Assembly (NCBI GenBank): GCA_020637165.1
Contig: JACJWN010000006.1
Location: 248,001 to 312,000 of the forward strand
DNA: 64,000 nucleotides
Source of the DNA: Mycolicibacterium sp.
GTDB lineage: Bacteria; Actinomycetota; Actinomycetes; Mycobacteriales; Mycobacteriaceae
Direction of reading: 5' to 3'
The notes under the pieces were generated by a model. That model had not been told where the DNA came from and ran no database searches. It saw nothing but the letters and a program-made list of their open reading frames with translations. Made by a program: the position numbers and the translations under genes. The stretch's first letter is position 1. Each line of letters begins with the position of its first letter. Positions 9,593-17,551 of this stretch are shown piece by piece.

Positions 9593-9901
9593 GTGCCCCC
9601 GGTCACCGGCGCCCAGGTCGAGTCGGTGCGCGCCCTGGTCGCCTCGATCCCGCCGGGACGGGTCGCCACCTACGGGGACATCGCTTGTGCGGCAGGGCTT
9701 TCCAGCCCGCGCATCGTCGGGTGGATCATGCGCACCGATGCCGTCGACCTGCCCTGGCACCGGGTGATCACCGCCAGCGGCCGGCCCGCGCCGCATCTGG
9801 CCGCACGTCAGCTGGAACTGCTGCGCGCCGAAGGGGTGCTCGCCGCCGACGGCCGGGTCGCCCTGTCAGGCGAGCGGTCCGTCCGCCACCAATTCGGCTA
9901 G
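9593..9901 (+). CDS. Alkyltransferase-like (ATL) DNA-binding protein, MGMT family without acceptor Cys
   Basis: A 102-residue protein matching the C-terminal DNA-binding domain of O6-alkylguanine-DNA alkyltransferases: IPPGRVATYGDIA, the helix-turn-helix SSPRIVGWIMR, and the active-site segment. In true MGMT this segment is PCHRV; here it reads LPWHRVI, with Trp in place of the acceptor Cys. That is the hallmark of ATL proteins, which bind O6-alkylguanine without reversing it and hand lesions to nucleotide excision repair. The GTG start lies one base after the lipV stop, so the two are probably co-transcribed. The 3' end overlaps the convergent APH-like gene by 4 bp. Position matches Rv3204. 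Confidence 0.88.
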   Translation: MPPVTGAQVESVRALVASIPPGRVATYGDIACAAGLSSPRIVGWIMRTDAVDLPWHRVITASGRPAPHLAARQLELLRAEGVLAADGRVALSGERSVRHQFG

Positions 9902-10752
9902 ACCGTCATCCGCACCAGCGCGGTGGTGCGCAACAGGCCCGGGAACGCCTCGGCCGTCGAGCGCGGGTGCAGAGCGTGCACGGCCAGGCGGAACATCATG
10001 GCGCGCAACAACATCTGCGGCCATTCGGGCAGTGTGTCCCAGCGTTCGATCAGCCCGTCGTCGGCCTCGCCCCAGGACAGCGCGTCGACCACCACCACCC
10101 CGGCCGCCCACGACTCCGGGCGCCAGTACGGGGTGATGTCGGTGATGCCCGGCGCGGCGGTTCCGGTGAACAACACAGTGCCGTAGAGATCACCGTGCAC
10201 CAGCTGGCTGGGACTCTCGGTGGGCTTGCGCAGCCCCGCCAGCTGGGTGAGGAGTTCGACCGAGCGCTCGCGGTCTTCGGATTCGGGTATCGGCGGAGCA
10301 CCCAGCGGCAGGGTCTGCAACGGGCGTTCGTCCCAGGCGGCGCGGTCGGCGACGGTGAACACGTCGACGTCGGTCCACGGCGGCACCGGGCCCTGGGTCA
10401 GGAAGCGCGGGCGCTCCAGCTTGGCGGTCGCCTCATGCAGCCGGACGCCGGCCGAGATCACCTCGTCGTGGCGGGGCTCGGGCTCGCCGGAGACGAAGGT
10501 GTCCGCGCGCCAGCCCGAGACCACGTAGCGGCCGTCGGTGGAGCGCACCGGCCGGGCCAGCCGCAGCCCGTCGACGAACAGCGTCTCGCGGACCTTGGCC
10601 GACCAGGCGGCGCGGGCATGGTCGGCGACGAGCGACAGCACGATCTCACCGCTGCGCCAGCCGCCCTCCCAGCCCTCGCCCAGGGGCTCGGGCCGACCGC
10701 CTTTCTGACCGAAGGCCGCCATCACGTGCTCCGGCGGTCGTTCGTCGATCAC
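9898..10752 (-). CDS. Actinobacterial TIGR02569-type protein with kinase-like (APH) motifs
   Basis: A 284-residue protein corresponding in position and sequence character to Rv3205c, a conserved actinobacterial family of unknown function. It has phosphotransferase-like signatures: LVHGDLYGTV resembles the HGDxxxxN catalytic loop of aminoglycoside/choline kinases, with Thr-Val where Asn is usual, and ITDITPYWRP follows where the metal-binding Asp is expected. The N-terminal GEGWEGG could be a degenerate nucleotide loop. The fold is therefore probably APH-like, but activity is uncertain. The start is GTG 10752. It is transcribed toward the ATL gene and lies 36 bp downstream of the moeZ stop on the same strand, so it may end the DUF3152-moeZ transcript. 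Confidence 0.7.
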   Translation of the reverse strand: MIDERPPEHVMAAFGQKGGRPEPLGEGWEGGWRSGEIVLSLVADHARAAWSAKVRETLFVDGLRLARPVRSTDGRYVVSGWRADTFVSGEPEPRHDEVISAGVRLHEATAKLERPRFLTQGPVPPWTDVDVFTVADRAAWDERPLQTLPLGAPPIPESEDRERSVELLTQLAGLRKPTESPSQLVHGDLYGTVLFTGTAAPGITDITPYWRPESWAAGVVVVDALSWGEADDGLIERWDTLPEWPQMLLRAMMFRLAVHALHPRSTAEAFPGLLRTTALVRMTV

Positions 10753-10788
10753 ATGGCCAGGGTAAGGCGTACCGGGGTAAAGACGGCG

Positions 10789-11946
10789 TCAGTGGACGCC
10801 CATGTCGGGATCGAATTGGTTGGCCCAGGCAACGATTCCGCCTCGCAGGTGCACCGCGTCGGCGAACCCGGCGCCGCGCAGGACCGCCAGCGCCGCGGCC
10901 GACCGGGCCCCGGTCTTGCAGTACAGCACCGGAATTCGATCCCGCGGGAGCCCGCTGAGCCCCGCACCGGACTCGATGGCCGACAGTGGAACCAGGACCG
11001 CACCGTCGATATGGCCGGCAGCCCACTCCCCCGGCTCTCGCACATCGACCAGGACGACCCGCTGACCCGCGTCGAGCATGCCGCGCAACTGCCGGGGGGT
11101 GACGGCGGAGTCGTCGGAAGCGCAGATTCCCGGGTAGTCCGCCAGGGCGGTGATCGGCGGGGCCTCAGGGGACTTGCGCAGACCGATGGTGTGCTGGGAC
11201 ATGGCCAGCGCGTCGTGGATCAGCAGCCGACCCAGCAGTGACTCACCGATTCCGGTGATGAGCTTGACGGCCTCGGTTCCCATCGCCGCGGCGACCGCGG
11301 CGCAGGTAAGGCCCAGCACGCCGCCCTCGGCGCAGGACGGCACCGGTTCCGGCGGTGCTTCCGGATGCAGGTCGCGATAGTTCAGCCCGCGCGGCTGCCC
11401 GTCCGGGCCGGCCGGGGCGTGTTCCCAGAACACCGAGACCTGGCCTTCGAAGCCCTGGACCGCGCCCCAGACGTAGGGCTTGCGGGCCAGCACGGCGGCG
11501 TCGTTGATCAGGTAGCGGGTGGCGAAGTTGTCGGTGCCATCGATGATCAGGTCGTAGCGGCCGAACAGTTCGACGGCGTTGTCGGGGGCCAGGCGCAGAT
11601 CGTGCATGTCAACCGTGACCAGCGGGTTGAGCGCCGCGATGGAGTCGCGGGCGCTGTGGGTCTTGGACCGGCCGACGTCGGCGCAGCCGTGGATGATCTG
11701 GCGCTGCAGGTTGGATTCCTCGACGGTGTCGAAATCGACGATGCCCAGCGTTCCGACACCGGCGGCGGCCAGGTAGAGCAGGATGGGCGAGCCCAGCCCG
11801 CCGGCCCCGACCACCAGCACGCGGGCGTTCTTGAGCCGCCTCTGCCCCACTTCGCCGAAGTCAGCCAAGACTAGGTGCCGGCTGTAGCGGGCGACCTCGG
11901 CGGGGCTCAGCTCCGCCGCGGGGGCTACCAGCGGCGGCAGCGGCAT
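10789..11946 (-). CDS. moeZ: MoeZ/MoeB1, sulfur-carrier adenylyltransferase and sulfurtransferase
   Basis: A 385-residue two-domain enzyme. The N-terminal E1-like/ThiF-MoeB domain has the nucleotide loop VVGAGGLGSP, the catalytic-Cys segment VPSCAEGGVLG and the adenylation-site motif DGTDNFATRY. The C-terminal rhodanese domain has the active-site loop VLYCKTGARS with its Cys. Family knowledge: mycobacterial MoeZ adenylates and thiocarboxylates small sulfur carriers (CysO for cysteine synthesis, MoaD for molybdopterin). ATG 11946 gives MPLPPLV, agreeing with remembered homologues; a start 93 bases upstream would run into the DUF3152 gene. Spacing to that upstream gene is 7 bp, suggesting co-transcription. 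Confidence 0.92.
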   Translation of the reverse strand: MPLPPLVAPAAELSPAEVARYSRHLVLADFGEVGQRRLKNARVLVVGAGGLGSPILLYLAAAGVGTLGIVDFDTVEESNLQRQIIHGCADVGRSKTHSARDSIAALNPLVTVDMHDLRLAPDNAVELFGRYDLIIDGTDNFATRYLINDAAVLARKPYVWGAVQGFEGQVSVFWEHAPAGPDGQPRGLNYRDLHPEAPPEPVPSCAEGGVLGLTCAAVAAAMGTEAVKLITGIGESLLGRLLIHDALAMSQHTIGLRKSPEAPPITALADYPGICASDDSAVTPRQLRGMLDAGQRVVLVDVREPGEWAAGHIDGAVLVPLSAIESGAGLSGLPRDRIPVLYCKTGARSAAALAVLRGAGFADAVHLRGGIVAWANQFDPDMGVH

Positions 11947-11953
11947 GACGTTC

Positions 11954-12985
11954 TCAGGCGATCGGGTAGGGCCAGGGGTTGAACCGGCAGGTCTTACCGT
12001 CCGGCTTGACCGAATCCGGGTCGAACCTCGAAGCGTCATTGTCGGAGGTGGAGAAGGTCTGCTGCATCATGATCGGGGCCAGCGCGCCGTTGCGTTCGCA
12101 CGGCTCGTGGGTGGTGTATCCGATGGCGTGGCCCACCTCGTGGTTGATCAGGTACTGCCGGTAGGACCCGATATCGCCCTGGAAGGGCATGGCCCCGCGA
12201 ACCCAGCGAGCCAGGTTGATGAACACCCGGGGCTCGGCGTCCGGGCCGTAGATCGGGTTGTAGCAGGAGGTCTCCAGCTCGATCTCGTAGCCGCAGCCCT
12301 CGCGGATCGTCATCGGCGAGGTCAGCGACACCCGGAAGTCCGGTTCGACGTCGGGGTCGTCGATCTGCTCGAAGGCGAACTGCGGATTGTGGGTCCAGCT
12401 CTTCGGGTTGTCCAGGGTCCCGCTGACCATCCGGGCGAATCCCTCGTCACCTCCGAAGGTGGAGGTGTCCACACCGTCCTCGATCTCGACGGTGTAGGTG
12501 AACGTCTTGGCGGTGCCCTGACCCACCTTCGGGGTGGTGCCCGGGACAATGCGCCAGGTCTTCTCGCCGGCCTCGGTGAAAGGGCCGCCGGCGGGCAGGA
12601 TTCCGGTGGGCAGGTTGGCGTCGAACTCGGTCAGCCCGCGCGGCGGTGCCCCGATGATGGAGGTTCCCGACGAGCCAATGGTCGGCGGACCCTTGACGGC
12701 GTCTTCCTCGGCGACGGGCACCGATGTTCCGGTGAGGGTCTGGTAGAGCACCACGCCGGTCAGCACGACCAGCACCGGCAGCGCGTACGCCCGCCACCCG
12801 TAGGTGGCCAGGAAGCGGCCCAGCCAGCTCTGTTTGCGCACTCCGGCGCGGTCCTCGCGGTTGGACCGGGGCCGGCCGCTGTCCCCGGCCATGGGGTCGC
12901 GAAGTGCGCGCAGCGGTTCGTTCCACTCGCTGTGCAGCACCGGCACGCGACCACCACCTCCAGGTGGGCCCGACTCATTGGTCAC
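11954..12985 (-). CDS. Membrane-anchored DUF3152 protein with HExxH zinc-protease-like motif
   Basis: About 343 residues, matching Rv3207c. There is a cytosolic N-terminal stretch, one membrane helix (LPVLVVLTGVVLY, around residue 70), then a large extracytoplasmic domain. That domain carries NHEVGHAIGY, an HExxH motif, with another His seven residues after the second, resembling but not exactly matching the metzincin spacing. Two Cys pairs in the same domain could form disulfides. DUF3152 proteins are widespread in actinobacteria; protease activity is inference from the motif. GTG 12985 was chosen; a TTG 18 bases upstream would add six residues. It is directly upstream of moeZ. Confidence 0.82.
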   Translation of the reverse strand: MTNESGPPGGGGRVPVLHSEWNEPLRALRDPMAGDSGRPRSNREDRAGVRKQSWLGRFLATYGWRAYALPVLVVLTGVVLYQTLTGTSVPVAEEDAVKGPPTIGSSGTSIIGAPPRGLTEFDANLPTGILPAGGPFTEAGEKTWRIVPGTTPKVGQGTAKTFTYTVEIEDGVDTSTFGGDEGFARMVSGTLDNPKSWTHNPQFAFEQIDDPDVEPDFRVSLTSPMTIREGCGYEIELETSCYNPIYGPDAEPRVFINLARWVRGAMPFQGDIGSYRQYLINHEVGHAIGYTTHEPCERNGALAPIMMQQTFSTSDNDASRFDPDSVKPDGKTCRFNPWPYPIA

Positions 12986-13014
12986 CGGACCAGAATGGCA
13001 CAACGTGCACGTGA

Positions 13015-13725
<711 letters not shown>

Positions 13726-13762
13726 GTCGCTACTGAGCCGCTCCCCGCGGGGGGCCCGGCGA

Positions 13763-14320
13763 TCAGCGGTTGCAGGTGGCGCTGGTGCCGAAGTCGGTCT
13801 GCCGGGCCACCGTGGTGCCGCCGGCGTCGGTGATCCAGCAGTTCAACTGGCTGCCGCCGCTGTTGGCCGTCACGTAGTTCACCGGCACGCTCGGGATGAG
13901 GCTCATGCTCCACGGCAGGGTGACGTTGTGCAGGGTCTGCAGGGTCCCGGTCTCGTCGGCGTAGACAACAGTGACCGGGTCGTCGGGCCGCTGGTTGCCG
14001 GCGACGGTATAGACGATCTCGCGCAAGTCCTGGGGCGCGGCAGCGCCGGCGGCGTTGGTCTGCAGTCTGACCGGGATCTCCGGGGCGGGTCCCGCGGTGA
14101 CGGTGATGGCCTGCGGTGCTGACTTCGGGGTGGCCGCCCCGATGGTGGCGACGACGGTCCGATGCGTGTTCGCGGTATTGCCGGTGATCTCCGCGGCGAT
14201 GGCCGCACCGCCCGCCTTGATGACGCACATGGTCGCCGCGACCGCGGAGGCCAGGCCCAACACGGCCATCGCCCGCCGTGGCCACCGGGGCGCCGGCCGC
14301 TGGTGGGTCTCATCGCTCAC
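13763..14320 (-). CDS. Orphan MmpS-like membrane-anchored protein
   Basis: A 185-residue protein with a short cytosolic N-terminus, one membrane helix (AVLGLASAVAATMCVI) and an extracytoplasmic beta domain. The C-terminal half follows the MmpS pattern: IVYTVAG, then VTVVYAD, NVTLPWS, a Gly-Gly-Ser stretch, LNCWI and a terminal Cys that could pair with it. MmpS proteins are accessory subunits of MmpL lipid or siderophore exporters, but no mmpL lies in this window. Size and position suggest Rv3209, although there that gene is on the opposite strand, as I recall. GTG 14320 gives MSDETHQ; longer starts produce a low-quality N-terminus reaching into the divergent DUF3107 gene. Confidence 0.72.
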   Translation of the reverse strand: MSDETHQRPAPRWPRRAMAVLGLASAVAATMCVIKAGGAAIAAEITGNTANTHRTVVATIGAATPKSAPQAITVTAGPAPEIPVRLQTNAAGAAAPQDLREIVYTVAGNQRPDDPVTVVYADETGTLQTLHNVTLPWSMSLIPSVPVNYVTANSGGSQLNCWITDAGGTTVARQTDFGTSATCNR

Positions 14321-14479
14321 CTGGTCAGTCTGGGTCTCCGCGGGATGGCGGGGAACCCGCCGCACGCGGGTGTTGTGATGCTGTAACCGCAGCTTGACGC
14401 CGTCTATGTCAAACCGGTCCGCCCGCCCCGGATGGCGTCCATTAGCCTGCTTGCAGACGGACGAGGAAAGGGGCCGCCG

Positions 14480-14719
14480 GTGGAGGTCAAGATCGGTATC
14501 TCGGACAGCCCGCGCGAGCTGGTGTTCAACAGCGACCAGACGCCCGAACAGGTCGAGCACCTGGTCAAGGCGGCGCTGGCCAAGGGCGACGAGGACGTTC
14601 TGAGCCTGATCGACGACAAGGGGCGCCGCTTCCTAGTGCAGACCGCCAAGATCGCCTACATCGAGATCGGTGCGGCCGACGCCCGCCGGGTGGGCTTCGG
14701 CGTCGCCGCGTCTGGCTGA
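14480..14719 (+). CDS. Small DUF3107 protein (Rv3208A/TB9.4-like)
   Basis: A 79-residue conserved actinobacterial protein beginning VEVKIGISDSPREL, matching DUF3107 and TB9.4 (Rv3208A). It has no membrane segment and no known catalytic motif. The start is GTG 14480, preceded by a purine-rich GAGGAAAGG at good distance; a start 48 bases upstream is possible but adds sequence not expected for the family. A strong hairpin just after the stop probably ends the transcript. Function is unknown. Confidence 0.84.
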   Translation: MEVKIGISDSPRELVFNSDQTPEQVEHLVKAALAKGDEDVLSLIDDKGRRFLVQTAKIAYIEIGAADARRVGFGVAASG

Positions 14720-14727
14720 GGCGTTCC

Positions 14728-14748
14728 GGCGCCCGCACACCGGGCGCC
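14728..14748 (+). terminator. Hairpin after the DUF3107 gene
   Basis: A perfect 8-bp stem (GGCGCCCG pairing with CGGGCGCC) with a 5-base loop starts nine bases after the stop codon. It is followed by CTTCAGT rather than a clean U run, as is common for mycobacterial terminators. Confidence 0.6.
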
Positions 14749-14852
14749 CTTCAGTCGGGGGCCCGGGGTGCCGATGGACGGCGTACGACTGACGCGGCGT
14801 CGGCGGTATCGAGAAGAACAGCGACATCGGGACAGCACCGTATTGGCGGGGA

Positions 14853-14906
14853 TGGCCTGCGTTTCCTCTGTGGCCTGCGTTTCCTCTATGGCCTGCGTTT
14901 CCTCTG
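14853..14906. repeat. Three 18-bp tandem repeats
   Basis: Unit TGGCCTGCGTTTCCTCTG occurs three times head to tail; the middle copy differs only at its last base. A fourth copy breaks off after TGGCC. Confidence 0.93.
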
Positions 14907-14970
14907 TGGCCACCGTCGAACGTCAGGCCACTGGAGCCTCACCCGTCACGCCCTGGGGCCCACCATGCCT

Positions 14971-15034
14971 TTTGCCCACCTCCGCGCGACAAAACGCGAC
15001 AGAAAGTGCCCTCAGTCGCTACAAGGTGGGCAAA
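14971..15034. repeat. 11-bp perfect inverted repeat
   Basis: TTTGCCCACCT (14971-14981) is matched by AGGTGGGCAAA (15024-15034), 42 bases apart, so the RNA could fold into a long-loop stem. The interior contains a further small repeat around CGCGAC. Confidence 0.75.
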
Positions 15035-15047
15035 TCTATTGGTGGGT

Positions 15048-15126
15048 CGGACACCGCACCGTTGATGAGCCGGACACCGCACCGTTGATGAGCCGGACAC
15101 CGCACCGTTGATGAGCCGGACACCAC
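15048..15126. repeat. 23-bp tandem repeats (VNTR-like)
   Basis: Three full copies of a 23-bp unit starting CGGACACCGCACCG and ending TTGATGAGC lie at 15048-15070, 15071-15093 and 15094-15116, followed by the first part of a fourth copy. The full copies are identical, indicating recent expansion. Confidence 0.93.
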
Positions 15127-15157
15127 CCGCGGTGCGCCCTGGCTGGGAGCCGCGGAA

Positions 15158-15844
15158 CTAGGCCAAGCCGAGCTCGTGCATCCGCTCGCCGTGGGTGCGC
15201 TGCAGCCGCTCGAACCAGTCGGTGACCTGGCCAAGCCCGCCGCCGGCGAGCACCAGGTCCACCAGCTCGTCGCGATCGGCCAGGATGTATTGCGCCTGGG
15301 TGATGGCCTCACCGAGCAGCCGCCGCGACCACAGTGCCAACCGGCTGCGCTGGCGTCCGCTGGAGTTGACCGCCGAACGAACTTCGGCCAGCACGAACTG
15401 CGAGTGGCCGGTGTCAGCCAAAACCGCGCGGACCACGTCGGCCACCTCGGCGGGCAGCGAATCGGCGATCGCCAGGTATAGATCGGCCGCCATCGCGTCG
15501 CCGACGTAGGTCTTGACCAAGGCCTCCAGCCAGGTGCTCGGCGTGGTCAGCCGGTGGTACTGCTCCAAGGCCGGCGCGTAGCGGGTCATCACCGTGGTCA
15601 CGTCGACGCCGCGGCCCTCCAGCGTCGAGCGCAACAGCTCGTAGTGGCCCATCTCAGCGGCCGCCATCCGCGCCATATTGATCCGGCCGCGCAGGTCCGG
15701 CGCCATCCGTGCCTCGTCGGTGAGGCGGTAGAAGGCGGCTACTTCGCCGTAGGCGAGTAGCGCAAACAACTCGTTGATCCCGGGGTGATCGGGCGCGACA
15801 ACCGTGCCCGGAACCCGCTCTGACGTCGCCCGGGTCGCTTCCAT
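15158..15844 (-). CDS. Ferritin-like (MiaE-related) protein
   Basis: A 228-residue helical protein matching Rv3210c. Conserved acidic/His pairs typical of ferritin-like diiron proteins are visible: YGEVAAFYRL, then AAAEMGHYE (E-x2-H), then VGDAMAADLY, and DTGHSQFVLAE (H near E). NCBI-style naming for relatives is ferritin-like fold or tRNA-(ms2io6A)-hydroxylase-like; the true substrate is unknown. ATG 15844 was preferred over a GTG nine bases upstream. It diverges from rhlE across about 180 bp. Confidence 0.78.
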   Translation of the reverse strand: MEATRATSERVPGTVVAPDHPGINELFALLAYGEVAAFYRLTDEARMAPDLRGRINMARMAAAEMGHYELLRSTLEGRGVDVTTVMTRYAPALEQYHRLTTPSTWLEALVKTYVGDAMAADLYLAIADSLPAEVADVVRAVLADTGHSQFVLAEVRSAVNSSGRQRSRLALWSRRLLGEAITQAQYILADRDELVDLVLAGGGLGQVTDWFERLQRTHGERMHELGLA

Positions 15845-15892
15845 GGGAGTCACTGTAGTCCGGTGCCCGCCGGGCGATCAGTGCCGACCAGG

Positions 15893-15898
15893 TAACAT
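15893..15898 (+). promoter_or_regulatory. Possible -10 element for rhlE
   Basis: TAACAT fits the mycobacterial TAnnnT -10 pattern and lies about 125 bases before the rhlE ATG, implying a long leader. No clear -35 hexamer is seen at 16-18 bases upstream, so this is tentative. Confidence 0.25.
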
Positions 15899-16022
15899 GT
15901 CAGGCGGAAATGTGCGTGCACGCAGTGGCCCGCCCCCTCGGCGCGAGGCCTGCATTTTTCGGAGTCGATTACTCGTGCGCGCGTGGAAGCAAGCACGAGG
16001 AAACGACAACGGAAGAGAATTC

Positions 16023-17546
16023 ATGACGCATCTGCATACCCACGACCAGACCAGCTTCGCCCAACTCGGGGTCCGCGAGGAGATCGTCCGGGCCCTCGCC
16101 GAACAGGGCATCGAGCACGCCTTCGCGATTCAGGAGCTCACCCTCCCGCTGGCCCTGGCCGGCGACGACCTGATCGGCCAGGCCCGCACCGGCATGGGCA
16201 AGACCTTCGCCTTCGGGATCCCCCTGCTGCACCGCATCACCGGTCCTGGTGAGCCTGCGCTGAACGGCACCCCCCGCGCGCTCGTGGTGGTGCCCACCCG
16301 CGAGCTGTGCCTGCAGGTCTACGACGACCTGGTCGGCGCCGCCAAGCTCCTGCAGGCCGGCGGCGGCGAGTCGGGCCCGGTACGTCCGCTCTCGGTGGTC
16401 GCCATCTACGGCGGACGCCCCTACGAGCCCCAGATCGAGGCCCTGCAGGCCGGTGCCGACGTCATCGTCGGCACCCCGGGTCGCCTGCTCGACCTCGCCC
16501 AGCAGAACCACCTGCAGCTCGGCGGGCTCTCGGTGCTGGTCCTTGACGAGGCCGACGAAATGCTCGACCTGGGCTTCCTGCCCGATATCGAGCGCATCCT
16601 GGCCCGCACCCCGGACTCCCGCCAATCGATGCTGTTCTCGGCGACCATGCCCGACCCGATCATCACGCTGGCTCGTACCTTCATGAACCAGCCGACCCAC
16701 ATCCGCGCCGAGTCGCCCCAGTCCTCGGCCACCCACGACACCACCGAGCAGTTCGTCTACCGCGCCCACGCGCTGGACAAGGTCGAGATGGTCGCCCGCA
16801 TCCTGCAGGCGCAGGGCCGGGGCTCCACCATGATCTTCACCCGCACCAAGCGGACCGCGCAGAAGGTCGCCGACGAGCTCGCCGAGCGCGGCTTCAAGGT
16901 CGGCGCGGTGCACGGCGACCTCGGTCAGATCGCCCGGGAGAAGGCGCTCAAGGCCTTCCGCGAGGGCGAGATCGACGTGCTGGTGGCCACCGACGTCGCC
17001 GCCCGCGGGATCGACATCGACGACATCACCCATGTGATCAATTACCAGATCCCCGAGGACGAGCAGTCCTACGTGCACCGCATCGGCCGCACCGGCCGAG
17101 CCGGCAAGACAGGTATCGCGATCACCCTGGTCGACTGGGACGAGCTGGAACGCTGGTCGATGATCAACAAGGCGCTGGATCTGGATTGCCCGGATCCGGC
17201 CGAAACCTACTCCAGCTCACCGCACCTGTACTCCGAGCTCGACATCCCGGCCGAGGCGGAGGGAAGCATCGGCGCCGCCCGCAAGGCCCGCGGCACCCGT
17301 CCGCCCGCCAAGGGCGAGAGCCGCATCTCCTCCACGGACTCCAAGTCCGACCGGCCGGCCCGCAACCGGTCACGCCGGCGCACCCGCGGCGGACAGGGCG
17401 GCGGCCAGACTGAGAAATCAACTGCCGCAACGGTTTCAGCCGCTCCCAAAGATTCCACGGGCGCCGAGGGCGGCTCAGGCGGGCGTCGTCGGCGCCGCCG
17501 CCGCGGCCCGCGTAAGTCGGCCGAGGCGGGCGTGACCACCGACTGA
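16023..17546 (+). CDS. rhlE: RhlE-type DEAD-box RNA helicase
   Basis: A 507-residue ATP-dependent RNA helicase. Motifs in order: Q-motif near FAIQELTLPLAL, motif I ARTGMGKTF, motif Ia PTRELCLQ, Ib TPGRLLDL, motif II VLDEADEML, motif III SATMP, motif V ATDVAARGID and motif VI HRIGRTGRAG. The C-terminus is basic (Arg-rich tracts around RRTRGGQGG and RRRRRRGPRK), expected to bind RNA. ATG 16023 follows GGAAGAG; an upstream start would add 73 poorly conserved residues. The leader from 15854 is long. It is followed after 5 bp by the Rv3212-like gene, so the two probably share a transcript. Confidence 0.93.
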   Translation: MTHLHTHDQTSFAQLGVREEIVRALAEQGIEHAFAIQELTLPLALAGDDLIGQARTGMGKTFAFGIPLLHRITGPGEPALNGTPRALVVVPTRELCLQVYDDLVGAAKLLQAGGGESGPVRPLSVVAIYGGRPYEPQIEALQAGADVIVGTPGRLLDLAQQNHLQLGGLSVLVLDEADEMLDLGFLPDIERILARTPDSRQSMLFSATMPDPIITLARTFMNQPTHIRAESPQSSATHDTTEQFVYRAHALDKVEMVARILQAQGRGSTMIFTRTKRTAQKVADELAERGFKVGAVHGDLGQIAREKALKAFREGEIDVLVATDVAARGIDIDDITHVINYQIPEDEQSYVHRIGRTGRAGKTGIAITLVDWDELERWSMINKALDLDCPDPAETYSSSPHLYSELDIPAEAEGSIGAARKARGTRPPAKGESRISSTDSKSDRPARNRSRRRTRGGQGGGQTEKSTAATVSAAPKDSTGAEGGSGGRRRRRRRGPRKSAEAGVTTD

Positions 17547-17551
17547 CGGAG

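Larger units (their letters stand above)
14749..15157. other. Repeat-rich intergenic region without a convincing gene
   Basis: About 410 bp between the DUF3107 hairpin and the ferritin-like gene, with no open frame that looks coding. It holds three 18-bp tandem repeats (14853-14906), an 11-bp inverted repeat with 42-bp spacing (14971-15034), and 23-bp tandem repeats (15048-15126). A minus-strand frame through the 18-bp repeats would give an Glu-Glu-Thr-Gln-Ala-like repeat peptide, but with no ribosome-binding site or homology. Remnant of a mobile element, a structured RNA, or simply a VNTR-bearing spacer are all possible. Confidence 0.6.

Noticed and set aside
14656-14913. Minus-strand frame with Glu-Glu-Thr-Gln repeats
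   Set aside because: The repeat comes from the 18-bp DNA repeat; the frame overlaps the DUF3107 gene and hairpin, and has no ribosome-binding site.
14853-15126. CRISPR array
   Set aside because: Copies are head-to-tail without unique spacers and no cas genes are present.
15804-16022. Longer RhlE start
   Set aside because: The extra 73 residues are Arg-rich and unlike helicases, and overlap the divergent ferritin-like gene start.
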